Assembly: GCA_028689015.1 (NCBI GenBank)
Contig: JAQTXC010000022.1
Coordinates: 1 to 43,865 of the forward strand
Reading direction: 5' to 3'
DNA: 43,865 nucleotides
Origin: Dechloromonas sp.
Lineage (GTDB): Bacteria; Pseudomonadota; Gammaproteobacteria; Burkholderiales; Rhodocyclaceae
Shown here: positions 27,735 through 35,484 of the stretch, piece by piece
Layout: the number at the start of each line of letters is the position of its first letter
Numbering within the stretch: position 1 is the first letter of the stretch
The notes under the pieces: model-generated
Told to the model about the DNA's origin: nothing
Database searches by the model: none
What the model saw: only the letters and a program-made list of their open reading frames with translations
Made by a program: the position numbers and the translations under genes

Positions 27735-28567
27735 AAAAGCTTGAGCAGGGCATCGAGCCCACCAAAATTGATCGCCACATCCGCCTTGGCGCGCGTTGCC
27801 GGCTTGGCCTGATAAGCCACCGACAAACCCGCCTCTGCCATCATCATCAAATCATTGGCCCCATCACCCACGGCAATGACCTGATCCCGGCGTAAGCCCA
27901 GTTCATCGCGTAGGCGGGCCAGATGATGCGCTTTTGCTGCGGCATCGATGATGTCGCCGACCACCCGGCCAGTCAGCTTGCCCCCCGCAATTTCCAGCTC
28001 GTTCGACGTCGCAAAGTCAAAACCCAGCTCGATGCGCAGCCGCTCGGTGAAATAGGTAAACCCGCCGGATAGAATGGCCGTGCGCAGACCCGCCTGTTGC
28101 ACCGCCTCAAGCAGCTCACGGGCGCCAGGAGAAAGCAGCAGGCGCTCGCCGAATACCCGCGCCAGCACCCGTGCATCCAGCCCGGCCATCAGCGCCAGCC
28201 GGCGACGCAGGCTCTCGCGGTAATCAATCTCGCCACGCATCGCCGCCTCGGTCACCGCCGAAACCTCGGCCTTCTTCCCTGCAAAATCGGCCAGCTCATC
28301 GATGCATTCGATGGTAATCAGCGTCGAATCCATATCGAAACAGATCAGGCCGAAATCGGACAGGGTCTTGTCACGGTCAACGAAGGCCCAGTCAAGCTTT
28401 TCCGCTTCGATCAACGGAATCAGCGCGTCAAACTCGGCCGTGCGCGTGGCGTCCTTGATGCGCACCACTTGCGGTGGACGTGGTTCAGCGGTCGATGCGC
28501 CGGTCGCGGCAATAATTTTTTCGAGCAGGAAAGTGGGCAGCGCGCCGCCCTGGAGAATGAGGTTCAT
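27728..28567 (-). CDS. serB: Phosphoserine phosphatase
   Basis: SerB removes phosphate from phosphoserine in the last step of serine synthesis. It is a HAD-superfamily enzyme with motif I FDMDSTLI (aspartates 78 and 80), motif II around AILSGGFTYF, and motif IV VIAVGDGANDLMMM. The first 70 residues form the variable N-terminal domain. The 279-residue length is usual for betaproteobacteria. Its ATG overlaps the Uma2 gene stop (ATGA), so it is translated with that gene. Confidence 0.96.
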   Translation of the reverse strand: MNLILQGGALPTFLLEKIIAATGASTAEPRPPQVVRIKDATRTAEFDALIPLIEAEKLDWAFVDRDKTLSDFGLICFDMDSTLITIECIDELADFAGKKAEVSAVTEAAMRGEIDYRESLRRRLALMAGLDARVLARVFGERLLLSPGARELLEAVQQAGLRTAILSGGFTYFTERLRIELGFDFATSNELEIAGGKLTGRVVGDIIDAAAKAHHLARLRDELGLRRDQVIAVGDGANDLMMMAEAGLSVAYQAKPATRAKADVAINFGGLDALLKLFD

Positions 28568-29178
28568 GCGGGGGAGGGTTGGCTTGGCAAGGTGTTGTCG
28601 GGCAATTTTTCGACAATCCGCTGCCAGCGGATGAGGATTTCAGGAAAGATGGCGGGAGCGAGTTCTCCGGCCATGTCGACGATTTCGGGACGACCGTATT
28701 GGCCGTCGTGCAATGTGTACAGCGTAATCACGCGGTCGACCGGGTGTACCAGCCAATATTCACGGACGCCAGCACGTTCATAGAGCGCGCGTTTGGTCAG
28801 GTGGTCGTGGCGGGCAGTGCGCGGTGACAGCACTTCGATGATCCAGTCTGGCGCTCCCCGAACATGGCTGTCACCGATCTTGGCCGGGTCGCAGACGACC
28901 AGAATATCCGGCTGGACGATGGTATCGACCTGTTCATCGGCTTCATTGAGCGCCGGCAAAAGCACATCGAGCGGAGCAATCAGGGCCTGACAGGGCTTGC
29001 CATCAAGCGCTTCGTCAATCTGCCGAAATAACTGCCCGACGATCATCTGATGACTGATCGATGGCGCTGGCGACATGGCGTAGGCCTCGCCGTGAATCAG
29101 TTCCCAGCGCTGGTCTTCCGGCCAGTGGCGGTAGTCGGCGTAGATGAATGGGCCTTGGGCAATTTGAGGAATGGCCAT
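28564..29178 (-). CDS. Uma2 family (DUF820) putative restriction-like endonuclease
   Basis: A 204-residue protein with the Uma2 pattern: RWELIHGEAYAMSPAPS, then VQPDILVVCDPAKI and PDWIIEVLSPRTARHD, followed by KRALYERAGVREYWLVHPVDRVI. These carry the PD-(D/E)xK acid residues (PDILVV, IEVLSP). Function in bacteria is not established. ATG 29178 follows AAGGAG, which decides the start. It sits between aroG and serB in the same direction and overlaps serB by four bases, an odd place for a nuclease-fold gene. Confidence 0.9.
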   Translation of the reverse strand: MAIPQIAQGPFIYADYRHWPEDQRWELIHGEAYAMSPAPSISHQMIVGQLFRQIDEALDGKPCQALIAPLDVLLPALNEADEQVDTIVQPDILVVCDPAKIGDSHVRGAPDWIIEVLSPRTARHDHLTKRALYERAGVREYWLVHPVDRVITLYTLHDGQYGRPEIVDMAGELAPAIFPEILIRWQRIVEKLPDNTLPSQPSPA

Positions 29179-29295
29179 GGCGATGACTCCTTGGTGAGCG
29201 GACAGCCTATCTTGCAAGCAAACCCGCCCACGCGGCAAGTCCGGCAACGTGCCGGAATGCGCTGCCACCCGGCGTGGATGGCAGCAACTGGCGGC

Positions 29296-30372
29296 TTAGT
29301 CTTCCAGGCGACCCGGCAGCACGTCGCGCAGCATCACAGCGGCGTCGCGGATCATTTGCTCGGTGTCGTCCCAACCAACGCAGCCGTCGGTGACTGAGCA
29401 GCCGTATTTGAGTTGCGACAGGTCGGCCGGGATGGGCTGGTTGCCGGCTTCGATGTTGGATTCGATCATCACGCCGAGCAGCGATTTATTGCCGTTGCGG
29501 ATCTGGTTGACCACGTCGGCCATGACCAGCGGCTGCAGGGCCGGTTTTTTGGAGCTATTGGCGTGCGAGCAGTCAACGACCAGGTTGGCCGGCAGCTTGG
29601 CTTTGGCCAGCGCTTGTTCGGCAACGGTGATCGATACCGTGTCGTAATTGGGTTTGCCGTCGCCGCCGCGCAGGACGACATGGCCGTAGGCGTTGCCGGT
29701 AGTGCGGACAATGGCGACGCGACCGTCGTTGTTGAGGCCCAGGAAAGAGTGCGGGTTGGAGGCCGACAGGATGGCGTTGGTAGCGACCGTCAGGTCGCCG
29801 CTGGTGGCGTTCTTGAAGCCGACCGGAGTAGACAGGCCGGACGACATTTCGCGGTGCGTCTGCGATTCGGTGGTGCGGGCGCCGATGGCGGTCCAGGTGA
29901 TCAGGTCGCCGTAGTATTGCGGGCCGTAGGGGTCGAGCGCTTCGGTACCAGCGGGCAAGCCAAGTTCGTTGACGTCACGCAGGAACTGGCGGGCCTTTTC
30001 CATGCCGACATCAACCTGGAAGGAGTCATCCATAAACGGGTCATTGATGTAGCCCTTCCAGCCGACCGTGGTGCGCGGCTTTTCGAAATAGACGCGCATG
30101 ATGATCTGCAGCGTGTCGCTGACCTCGTCGGCCAGCGCTTTCAGGCGGCGGGCGTAGTCCATGCCGGCGATCGGGTCGTGGATGGAGCAGGGGCCGACGA
30201 CGACGAAGAGGCGGTGATCCTTGCGGTCCAGGATGTTGCGCAGTTGCTCGCGGCCTTGGCGAACCGTCGCTTCGGCGCTCGCGGTCAACGGCACTTTGGC
30301 GTTAATTTCGGCCGGCGTCGGCATGGTGTCGAAGGCCGCTACATTGATGTTGTCGATGTTTTGTGTGGTCAT
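29296..30372 (-). CDS. aroG: 3-deoxy-7-phosphoheptulonate synthase, class I
   Basis: DAHP synthase condenses phosphoenolpyruvate and erythrose 4-phosphate, the first step of aromatic amino acid synthesis. The 358-residue protein shows VVVGPCSIHDP, MRVYFEKPRTTVGWKGYINDP, GARTTESQTHREMSSGLSTP, VDCSHANS and VTDGCVGW, all family hallmarks. Which of the feedback types it is (AroG, AroF or AroH) cannot be told from motifs alone. Its ATG overlaps the mfd stop in ATGA. Confidence 0.95.
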   Translation of the reverse strand: MTTQNIDNINVAAFDTMPTPAEINAKVPLTASAEATVRQGREQLRNILDRKDHRLFVVVGPCSIHDPIAGMDYARRLKALADEVSDTLQIIMRVYFEKPRTTVGWKGYINDPFMDDSFQVDVGMEKARQFLRDVNELGLPAGTEALDPYGPQYYGDLITWTAIGARTTESQTHREMSSGLSTPVGFKNATSGDLTVATNAILSASNPHSFLGLNNDGRVAIVRTTGNAYGHVVLRGGDGKPNYDTVSITVAEQALAKAKLPANLVVDCSHANSSKKPALQPLVMADVVNQIRNGNKSLLGVMIESNIEAGNQPIPADLSQLKYGCSVTDGCVGWDDTEQMIRDAAVMLRDVLPGRLED

Positions 30373-33300
30373 TTGGTCAGCTCGCGAATCATGTCTCTGA
30401 CTGCAGCGACCTTGTCATTCAGGCCGGGGCAGTGGCGTAAAAGGGAAATTTTATCCTGTCCCGCCAGCTTATAGCTGCGGTTTTTCTGAATCAAATTGAT
30501 GATCTTGATCGGTTCGATAGGCGGATTCTTGCTGAACGCCGGGGCAAACTGCAGGGTGATCTGGTCGTTGCTGGCGTCAAGCTTGGCGATTAGCAGCGGT
30601 TTGATCAGCAGCCGCAGGCGGTGGGTGGCAAGTAGCGACTGCGCCTGCAAGGGGAGTTCACCGAAGCGGTCGATCAATTCTTCCTGCAGCGCATCGATCT
30701 CGTCGGCGCTTTCGCCATTGGCCAGGCGCTTGTACAGCGTCAGGCGTTCATGGACATCCGGACAGTAGGCATCGGGCAACAACGCCGGCGTGCGCAGGTT
30801 GATTTCGCTGCCGATGCCCAGCGGTTGGGTCAGGTCGGTGGCGGCAATCGACTTGCCCTGTTTCAGGTGGGCGACGGCGCGGTTGAGCATGTCGGCGTAC
30901 ATGTTGAAACCGACTTCCTGCATTTCGCCCGACTGGTTGTCGCCCAGTACTTCGCCGGCACCGCGGATCTCAAGGTCGTGCATCGCCAGGAAAAAGCCGG
31001 AACCCAGTTCTTCCATGGCCTGGATGGCATCGAGGCGCATCTTCGCCTGCTTGGTCAGCGCTTTTTCGTCCTGCACCAGCAAATAAGCGTAAGCCTGATG
31101 GTGCGAGCGCCCGACCCGGCCGCGCAACTGGTGCAACTGGGCGAGACCGAATTTCTCGGCGCGGTTGATCAGGATGGTGTTGGCGTGCGGGTTGTCGATG
31201 CCGGTTTCGATGATGGTCGTACACAGCAGTACGTTGGCGCGCTGGCCGGTGAAGTCGCGCATGACGCGCTCCAGCTCGCGCTCGTTCATCTGGCCGTGGC
31301 CGATGACGATGCGTGCCTCGGGCACCAGTTTTTCCAGCTTCTCGCGCATGTTGGCGATGGTGTCGACTTCGTTGTGCAGGAAGTACACCTGGCCGCCGCG
31401 TTTCAGTTCGCGCAGCACCGCTTCGCGGATGATGCCGTCGGAGAATTTGCTGACAAAGGTCTTGATGGCGAGGCGTTTCTGCGGCGCCGTGGCAATGACT
31501 GAAAAATCGCGCAGGCCTTCCATCGACATCGCCAGCGTGCGCGGGATGGGGGTTGCGGTCAGGGTCAGTACGTCGACCTCGGCGCGCATGGCCTTCAGTG
31601 TTTCCTTCTGGCGCACACCAAAGCGGTGTTCCTCATCAATGACCACCAGGCCGAGGCGGTTGAATTTGACGTCCTTGCCGATCAGCTTGTGGGTGCCGAT
31701 GATGATGTCGATTTTGCCTTCGGCCAGGTCCTGCAAGGCTTGCGCCGATTCCTTAGCGGTTTTGAAGCGGGAGATTTCAGCGATTTTTACTGGCCAGTCG
31801 GCAAAGCGGTCGGCGAAAGTCTGGTAATGCTGTTCGCAGAGCAGGGTGGTCGGGCACAGCACCGCCACCTGCTTGCCGCCGGCCACCGCACAAAAGGCAG
31901 CACGCAGCGCTACTTCGGTCTTGCCAAAGCCCACATCGCCACAGACCAGTCGGTCCATCGGCTTGCCGGATTTCATGTCAGCGATGACGGCAGCAATGGC
32001 CTGGGCCTGATCATTGGTTTCCTCAAAACCAAAACCATCGGCGAAAGCTTCGTAGTCGTGTTCTTCAAAATCAAAGGCGTGGCCCTGGCGGGCGGCACGG
32101 GCCGCATAGAGGGCAAGCAATTCGGCGGCGGTGTCGCGTGCCTGCTCGGCCGCCTTGCGTTTGGCTTTTTCCCACTGGCCCGAGCCCAGGGTGTGCAGCG
32201 GGGCGCTGTCCGGGTCGGCGCCGGAATAACGGGAAATCAGCTGCAGTTGCGCTACTGGCACAAACAGCTTGGCGTCATTAGCGTAGTGCAGTTCGAGAAA
32301 TTCCTGTTCGCCCAGGCCAAGATCCATGCGGATCAGGCCACGGTAACGGCCGATGCCGTGACTTTCGTGCACCACGGGGTCGCCGACTTTCAGTTCGGTC
32401 AGATCCTTCAGCCAGTTGTCGAAGCTTGCCTTGCGGGCTGATTCGCGGCGCAGGCGGCGCGGGCTACCCGCGTACAACTCGGTTTCGGTGATGAAGGCCA
32501 GGCTGTCAGCCAGCACAAAGCCGGCGTGCAAGGGGCCGATGCCGAGGACCAGCGGTGCCTGAGTGTTCAAAAAAGCAGCGAGATCGGCGCAAATATCCGG
32601 CCTGATCTGGTGCTCGGCAAACATCGCAGCCAGTGTCTCGCGCCGACCGGCGGTTTCCGCAACAAGCAGGACGCGGCCAGGATAAGCCGCCAAAAATGCC
32701 TTGAGCTTGCCCAGCGGCTCGTCGTGTCTGCGGTCAACAGCGATAGCGGGCAAATTTTTCAGGGACAACGCACGGCTTTCGGAGGCAAGGTCGGGCTTGT
32801 CCGCATGGCTCTTGTCCAGTGCCAGTCGACCGTAAGCTTTGGCGGCGCTGAAAAAGGCTTCGTCACTGAGGAAAAGTTCTTCCGGAGCAAGCAGCGGCCG
32901 GCCCTTGTCGCCTTGCAGCAACAAGTAGCGTGATTTGGTGTCGGCCCAGAAAGCGGCTATCGCCGCCGGGGCGTCACCGTGGGTGACGAACAGGGCGTTT
33001 TGGGGCAGGTAGTCGAAAAGACTGGCCATGTCATCGAAAAACAGCGGCAGGTAATACTCGATGCCGGCGCTGGCGATGCCGGTCGAGATGTCCTTGTAAA
33101 TGCCCGATTTGGCCGGGTCGCCCTCGAAGCGTTCGCGGAAAGCCTGCCGAAAGTGGGTGCGCCCCTTGTCGTCCATCGGAAATTCGCGCGCCGGCAAGAG
33201 GCGGATTTCCGGCACTGGGTAAACGGTGCGCTGGGTATCGACGTCGAAGGTCTTGATGCTTTCGATCTCGTCGTCGAACAGGTCGAGGCGGTAGGGCAGT

Positions 33301-33842
33301 TGCGAGCCCATCGGAAAGAGGTCGATCAGGCCGCCGCGGATCGAGTATTCGCCGGGTGACACCACTTGCGTAACGTGGGCGTAGCCGGCCAGCGTGACCT
33401 GAGCGCGGAACTTGTCGGCGTCCAGGCGCTGTCCCTTTTTGAATTCAAATGTGTAGGCCGCCATGAATTCCGGCGGGGCCAGACGGTTGACCGCGGTCGA
33501 CGCCGGGACCAGCAAAATATCCAGATCACCCTGCATGGCTGCCCATAAGGTGGCCAGACGCTCGGACACCAGATCCTGATGCGGCGAGAAATGGTCGTAG
33601 GGCAGGGTTTCCCAGTCCGGCAGCAGGCGCACGCGTAGATTCGGCGCAAACCAGGGAATTTCATCGAGCAGGCGCTGCGCATCGGCGGCGCTGGCACTGA
33701 CCACGGCGAGCAAACGGCCAGGGTTCTGGCACGCCAGTTCAGCCAGGGTGAGGGCATCGGACGAGCCGGTGCTCACCGGTAGATCAAGACGGCTACCGGG
33801 CTTGGGCAGGGCGGGCAGGGACAACAGGTGGATGGCGGACAC
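30369..33842 (-). CDS. mfd: Transcription-repair coupling factor Mfd
   Basis: Mfd displaces stalled RNA polymerase and recruits UvrA to the lesion. From GTG 33842 the product has 1157 residues (E. coli 1148). It has the UvrB-homology region, the RNA polymerase-interacting domain (GDPVVHESHGIGRYRGL), helicase motifs CGDVGFGKTEVA and DEEHRFGVRQKE, LTATPIPRTLAMSM, and the C-terminal TRCF domain. The frame is open further up, to an ATG at 34076, but that extension overlaps pldA. ATG 33899 is upstream of a TATAAT at 33878-33873. GTG 33842, opening with VSAIHLLSLPALPKPG, fits the family best. Confidence 0.95.
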   Translation of the reverse strand: MSAIHLLSLPALPKPGSRLDLPVSTGSSDALTLAELACQNPGRLLAVVSASAADAQRLLDEIPWFAPNLRVRLLPDWETLPYDHFSPHQDLVSERLATLWAAMQGDLDILLVPASTAVNRLAPPEFMAAYTFEFKKGQRLDADKFRAQVTLAGYAHVTQVVSPGEYSIRGGLIDLFPMGSQLPYRLDLFDDEIESIKTFDVDTQRTVYPVPEIRLLPAREFPMDDKGRTHFRQAFRERFEGDPAKSGIYKDISTGIASAGIEYYLPLFFDDMASLFDYLPQNALFVTHGDAPAAIAAFWADTKSRYLLLQGDKGRPLLAPEELFLSDEAFFSAAKAYGRLALDKSHADKPDLASESRALSLKNLPAIAVDRRHDEPLGKLKAFLAAYPGRVLLVAETAGRRETLAAMFAEHQIRPDICADLAAFLNTQAPLVLGIGPLHAGFVLADSLAFITETELYAGSPRRLRRESARKASFDNWLKDLTELKVGDPVVHESHGIGRYRGLIRMDLGLGEQEFLELHYANDAKLFVPVAQLQLISRYSGADPDSAPLHTLGSGQWEKAKRKAAEQARDTAAELLALYAARAARQGHAFDFEEHDYEAFADGFGFEETNDQAQAIAAVIADMKSGKPMDRLVCGDVGFGKTEVALRAAFCAVAGGKQVAVLCPTTLLCEQHYQTFADRFADWPVKIAEISRFKTAKESAQALQDLAEGKIDIIIGTHKLIGKDVKFNRLGLVVIDEEHRFGVRQKETLKAMRAEVDVLTLTATPIPRTLAMSMEGLRDFSVIATAPQKRLAIKTFVSKFSDGIIREAVLRELKRGGQVYFLHNEVDTIANMREKLEKLVPEARIVIGHGQMNERELERVMRDFTGQRANVLLCTTIIETGIDNPHANTILINRAEKFGLAQLHQLRGRVGRSHHQAYAYLLVQDEKALTKQAKMRLDAIQAMEELGSGFFLAMHDLEIRGAGEVLGDNQSGEMQEVGFNMYADMLNRAVAHLKQGKSIAATDLTQPLGIGSEINLRTPALLPDAYCPDVHERLTLYKRLANGESADEIDALQEELIDRFGELPLQAQSLLATHRLRLLIKPLLIAKLDASNDQITLQFAPAFSKNPPIEPIKIINLIQKNRSYKLAGQDKISLLRHCPGLNDKVAAVRDMIRELTK

Positions 33843-33872
33843 GGCAGAGTGAGGGCAGCTGGGGGGAGGGCG

Positions 33873-33878
33873 ATTATA
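33873..33878 (-). promoter_or_regulatory. Predicted -10 element of mfd
   Basis: A perfect TATAAT on the minus strand, 31 bases upstream of the GTG at 33842. No convincing -35 lies at the right distance, so this is tentative; it mainly argues against the upstream start codons. Confidence 0.45.
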
Positions 33879-33987
33879 GCCGCTTGCCGGCTGAGTCATT
33901 TTTGCCGTGGCCGTCAAGTCATGCGGTCGACCGGCGAATCGGGTACATTTTGCTCCCGCCATTGCTGCCGTGCCTTGAACTGAAATC

Positions 33988-35004
33988 ATGTCCTTACTGA
34001 ATCGGCCGTTGGCCTTGTTGATGCTTGTGCTACCCGGCCTGGTCAGCGCCCAGACACTGGCCGACTGTCGCTCCATCCCAGGTGCCGAACGGCGGCTGGC
34101 TTGCTACGACCAGTTGCCAGTTTCCACTATTGCCGTGCTGCCCGCTACCCGCCAGGTTTCCGGCCAGACCGGCGTCCCTGCACCCCGGTCATCCTCGCTG
34201 CTCGGCCAAGCCTGGGAGCTCGACGACGGCGAACGTGGGCAGATCCTGCGTATCCGGCAGTACAAGCCGGTTTATGTGCTGCCGGCTTTTCACGCCAGCC
34301 GGGTCAATCATTTTCCATCTTCGCCAGCGTCTGGTCATGCCAGCATCAGCTCGGCTGATGTCGATGCGACCGAAACGAAGTACCAGATCAGCCTGAAAGC
34401 CAAGTTGTTCGAAGATCTGCTGGGCGACAACGGCGACCTGTGGTTTGGCTACACCCAGTCGTCGCGCTGGCAGGTGTTCAACAGCAACACCTCACGGCCT
34501 TTCCGCGAAACCAATTACGAACCGGAGCTCATGTTCCTGTGGCGCACCAACTCTCCACTGGCCGGCTGGCGCGTTCGCACCCTGGGGCTGGGCATCAATC
34601 ATCAGTCGAATGGCCGCTCGCTACCCTTGTCCCGTAGCTGGAACCGGATGATCGGCACCCTGGCACTGGAGAAGGAGGAATGGACGGTGACTTTTCGGCC
34701 ATGGTGGCGCATTCCGGAAAGCCGTGACCAGGACGACAACCCCGACATCGCCAATTACCTTGGCCGCGGCGACCTACAGGTGATCCGCCATTTTGGCGAC
34801 CAGGAACTGTCGGTGATGTTGCGTCACAGCCTGCGTAGCGGCGGCAATAGCCACGGCGCCGTTCAGCTGGATTACGCCTTCCCGCTGGCCGGCAAGCTGC
34901 GCGGCCATCTGCAATGGTTCTCCGGCTATGGCGAAAGCCTGATCGACTACAACCACCGCGCCAATTACTACGGCGTTGGCCTGTCGCTGCTGGAGTGGTA
35001 CTGA
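33988..35004 (+). CDS. pldA: Outer membrane phospholipase A
   Basis: PldA is an outer-membrane beta-barrel that hydrolyses misplaced phospholipids. The first 21 residues form a signal peptide (basic start, LALLMLVLPGLVSA, cut before QTLADC). The catalytic segment is GINHQSNGRSLPLSRSWNR, with His and Ser of the active site and the nearby Asn. YTQSSRWQVFN and NYEPELMF are barrel strands typical of the family, and the protein ends in an aromatic residue, LLEWY. Length 338. It diverges from mfd. Confidence 0.94.
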   Translation: MSLLNRPLALLMLVLPGLVSAQTLADCRSIPGAERRLACYDQLPVSTIAVLPATRQVSGQTGVPAPRSSSLLGQAWELDDGERGQILRIRQYKPVYVLPAFHASRVNHFPSSPASGHASISSADVDATETKYQISLKAKLFEDLLGDNGDLWFGYTQSSRWQVFNSNTSRPFRETNYEPELMFLWRTNSPLAGWRVRTLGLGINHQSNGRSLPLSRSWNRMIGTLALEKEEWTVTFRPWWRIPESRDQDDNPDIANYLGRGDLQVIRHFGDQELSVMLRHSLRSGGNSHGAVQLDYAFPLAGKLRGHLQWFSGYGESLIDYNHRANYYGVGLSLLEWY

Positions 35005-35014
35005 GCGGCGCGGT

Positions 35015-35386
35015 TTAGTCGAACAACAGGGCGGCGGCTACCTTGCGCCCTTCGGCTGCCAGAATGTTGTAAGTCCGGCAGGCGGCCTGCAGGTCCATGA
35101 CCTCCAGGCCGATGCCGGCCGGCGCAAATGGACGCATCAAGGCACTTGGCGGAAACCGCAGGCGACGACCGGTACCCAGCAAAATGACCTCCGTGTCCAG
35201 TGCCAGCAGTTTTTGCATGTCGTCGGAACAAAGGGTGTCGATGCTTGCGGTCGACCAGCCTGAAATGATGTTTTCGGGCAGGACAATCAGGTTTTCCGAG
35301 TAATTTTCATGGTTGACCGCGACATAGCCGTCGCCATACGCCGTAAAAATATTGAGACCTGCCGTGTTGGAAATGTGAAGTTTCAC
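35015..35386 (-). CDS. Mth938-like domain protein (DUF498/NDUFAF3 family)
   Basis: A 123-residue protein of the Mth938/NDUFAF3-like fold. Typical parts are NIFTAYGDGYVAVNHENYSENLIVLPE, EVILLGTGRRLRFPP and GIGLEVMDLQAACRTYNILAAEGRKVAAALL. The human relative is a complex I assembly factor; the bacterial role is unknown. I choose GTG 35386, giving MKLHISNTAGLN, because upstream in-frame codons have no family similarity. A TATAAT at 35449-35444 lies upstream on this strand. Confidence 0.88.
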   Translation of the reverse strand: MKLHISNTAGLNIFTAYGDGYVAVNHENYSENLIVLPENIISGWSTASIDTLCSDDMQKLLALDTEVILLGTGRRLRFPPSALMRPFAPAGIGLEVMDLQAACRTYNILAAEGRKVAAALLFD

Positions 35387-35443
35387 TGAAATTGTGCTCA
35401 GAAAAGCCCGCCGAAATTGCGGCGTATCAAGCCTTAAAGTAGG

Positions 35444-35463
35444 ATTATACCTTTGGCCCAAAG
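35444..35463. promoter_or_regulatory. Divergent region with TATAAT and CTTTGGCCCAAAG palindrome
   Basis: ATTATA at 35444-35449 reads TATAAT on the minus strand toward the Mth938-like gene. Next to it CTTTGGCCCAAAG (35451-35463) is a palindrome with 6-bp arms, positioned over the spacer for that promoter and 22 bases before the aminotransferase start. It may be an operator for either gene. Confidence 0.5.
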
Positions 35464-35484
35464 TGGCCAACCTGGACCTTTTCC

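Noticed and set aside
29179..29295. Hairpins TCCGGC/GCCGGA and GCTGCCA/TGGCAGC after aroG
   Set aside because: No T-run on the transcribed strand, so not called as terminators; may still fold.
29413..30474. 353-codon open frame opposite aroG
   Set aside because: Shadow of DAHP synthase; product is compositionally biased.
33937..33960. GTACATTTTGCT as a pldA -10
   Set aside because: No acceptable -35 at 16-18 bases; too weak to call.
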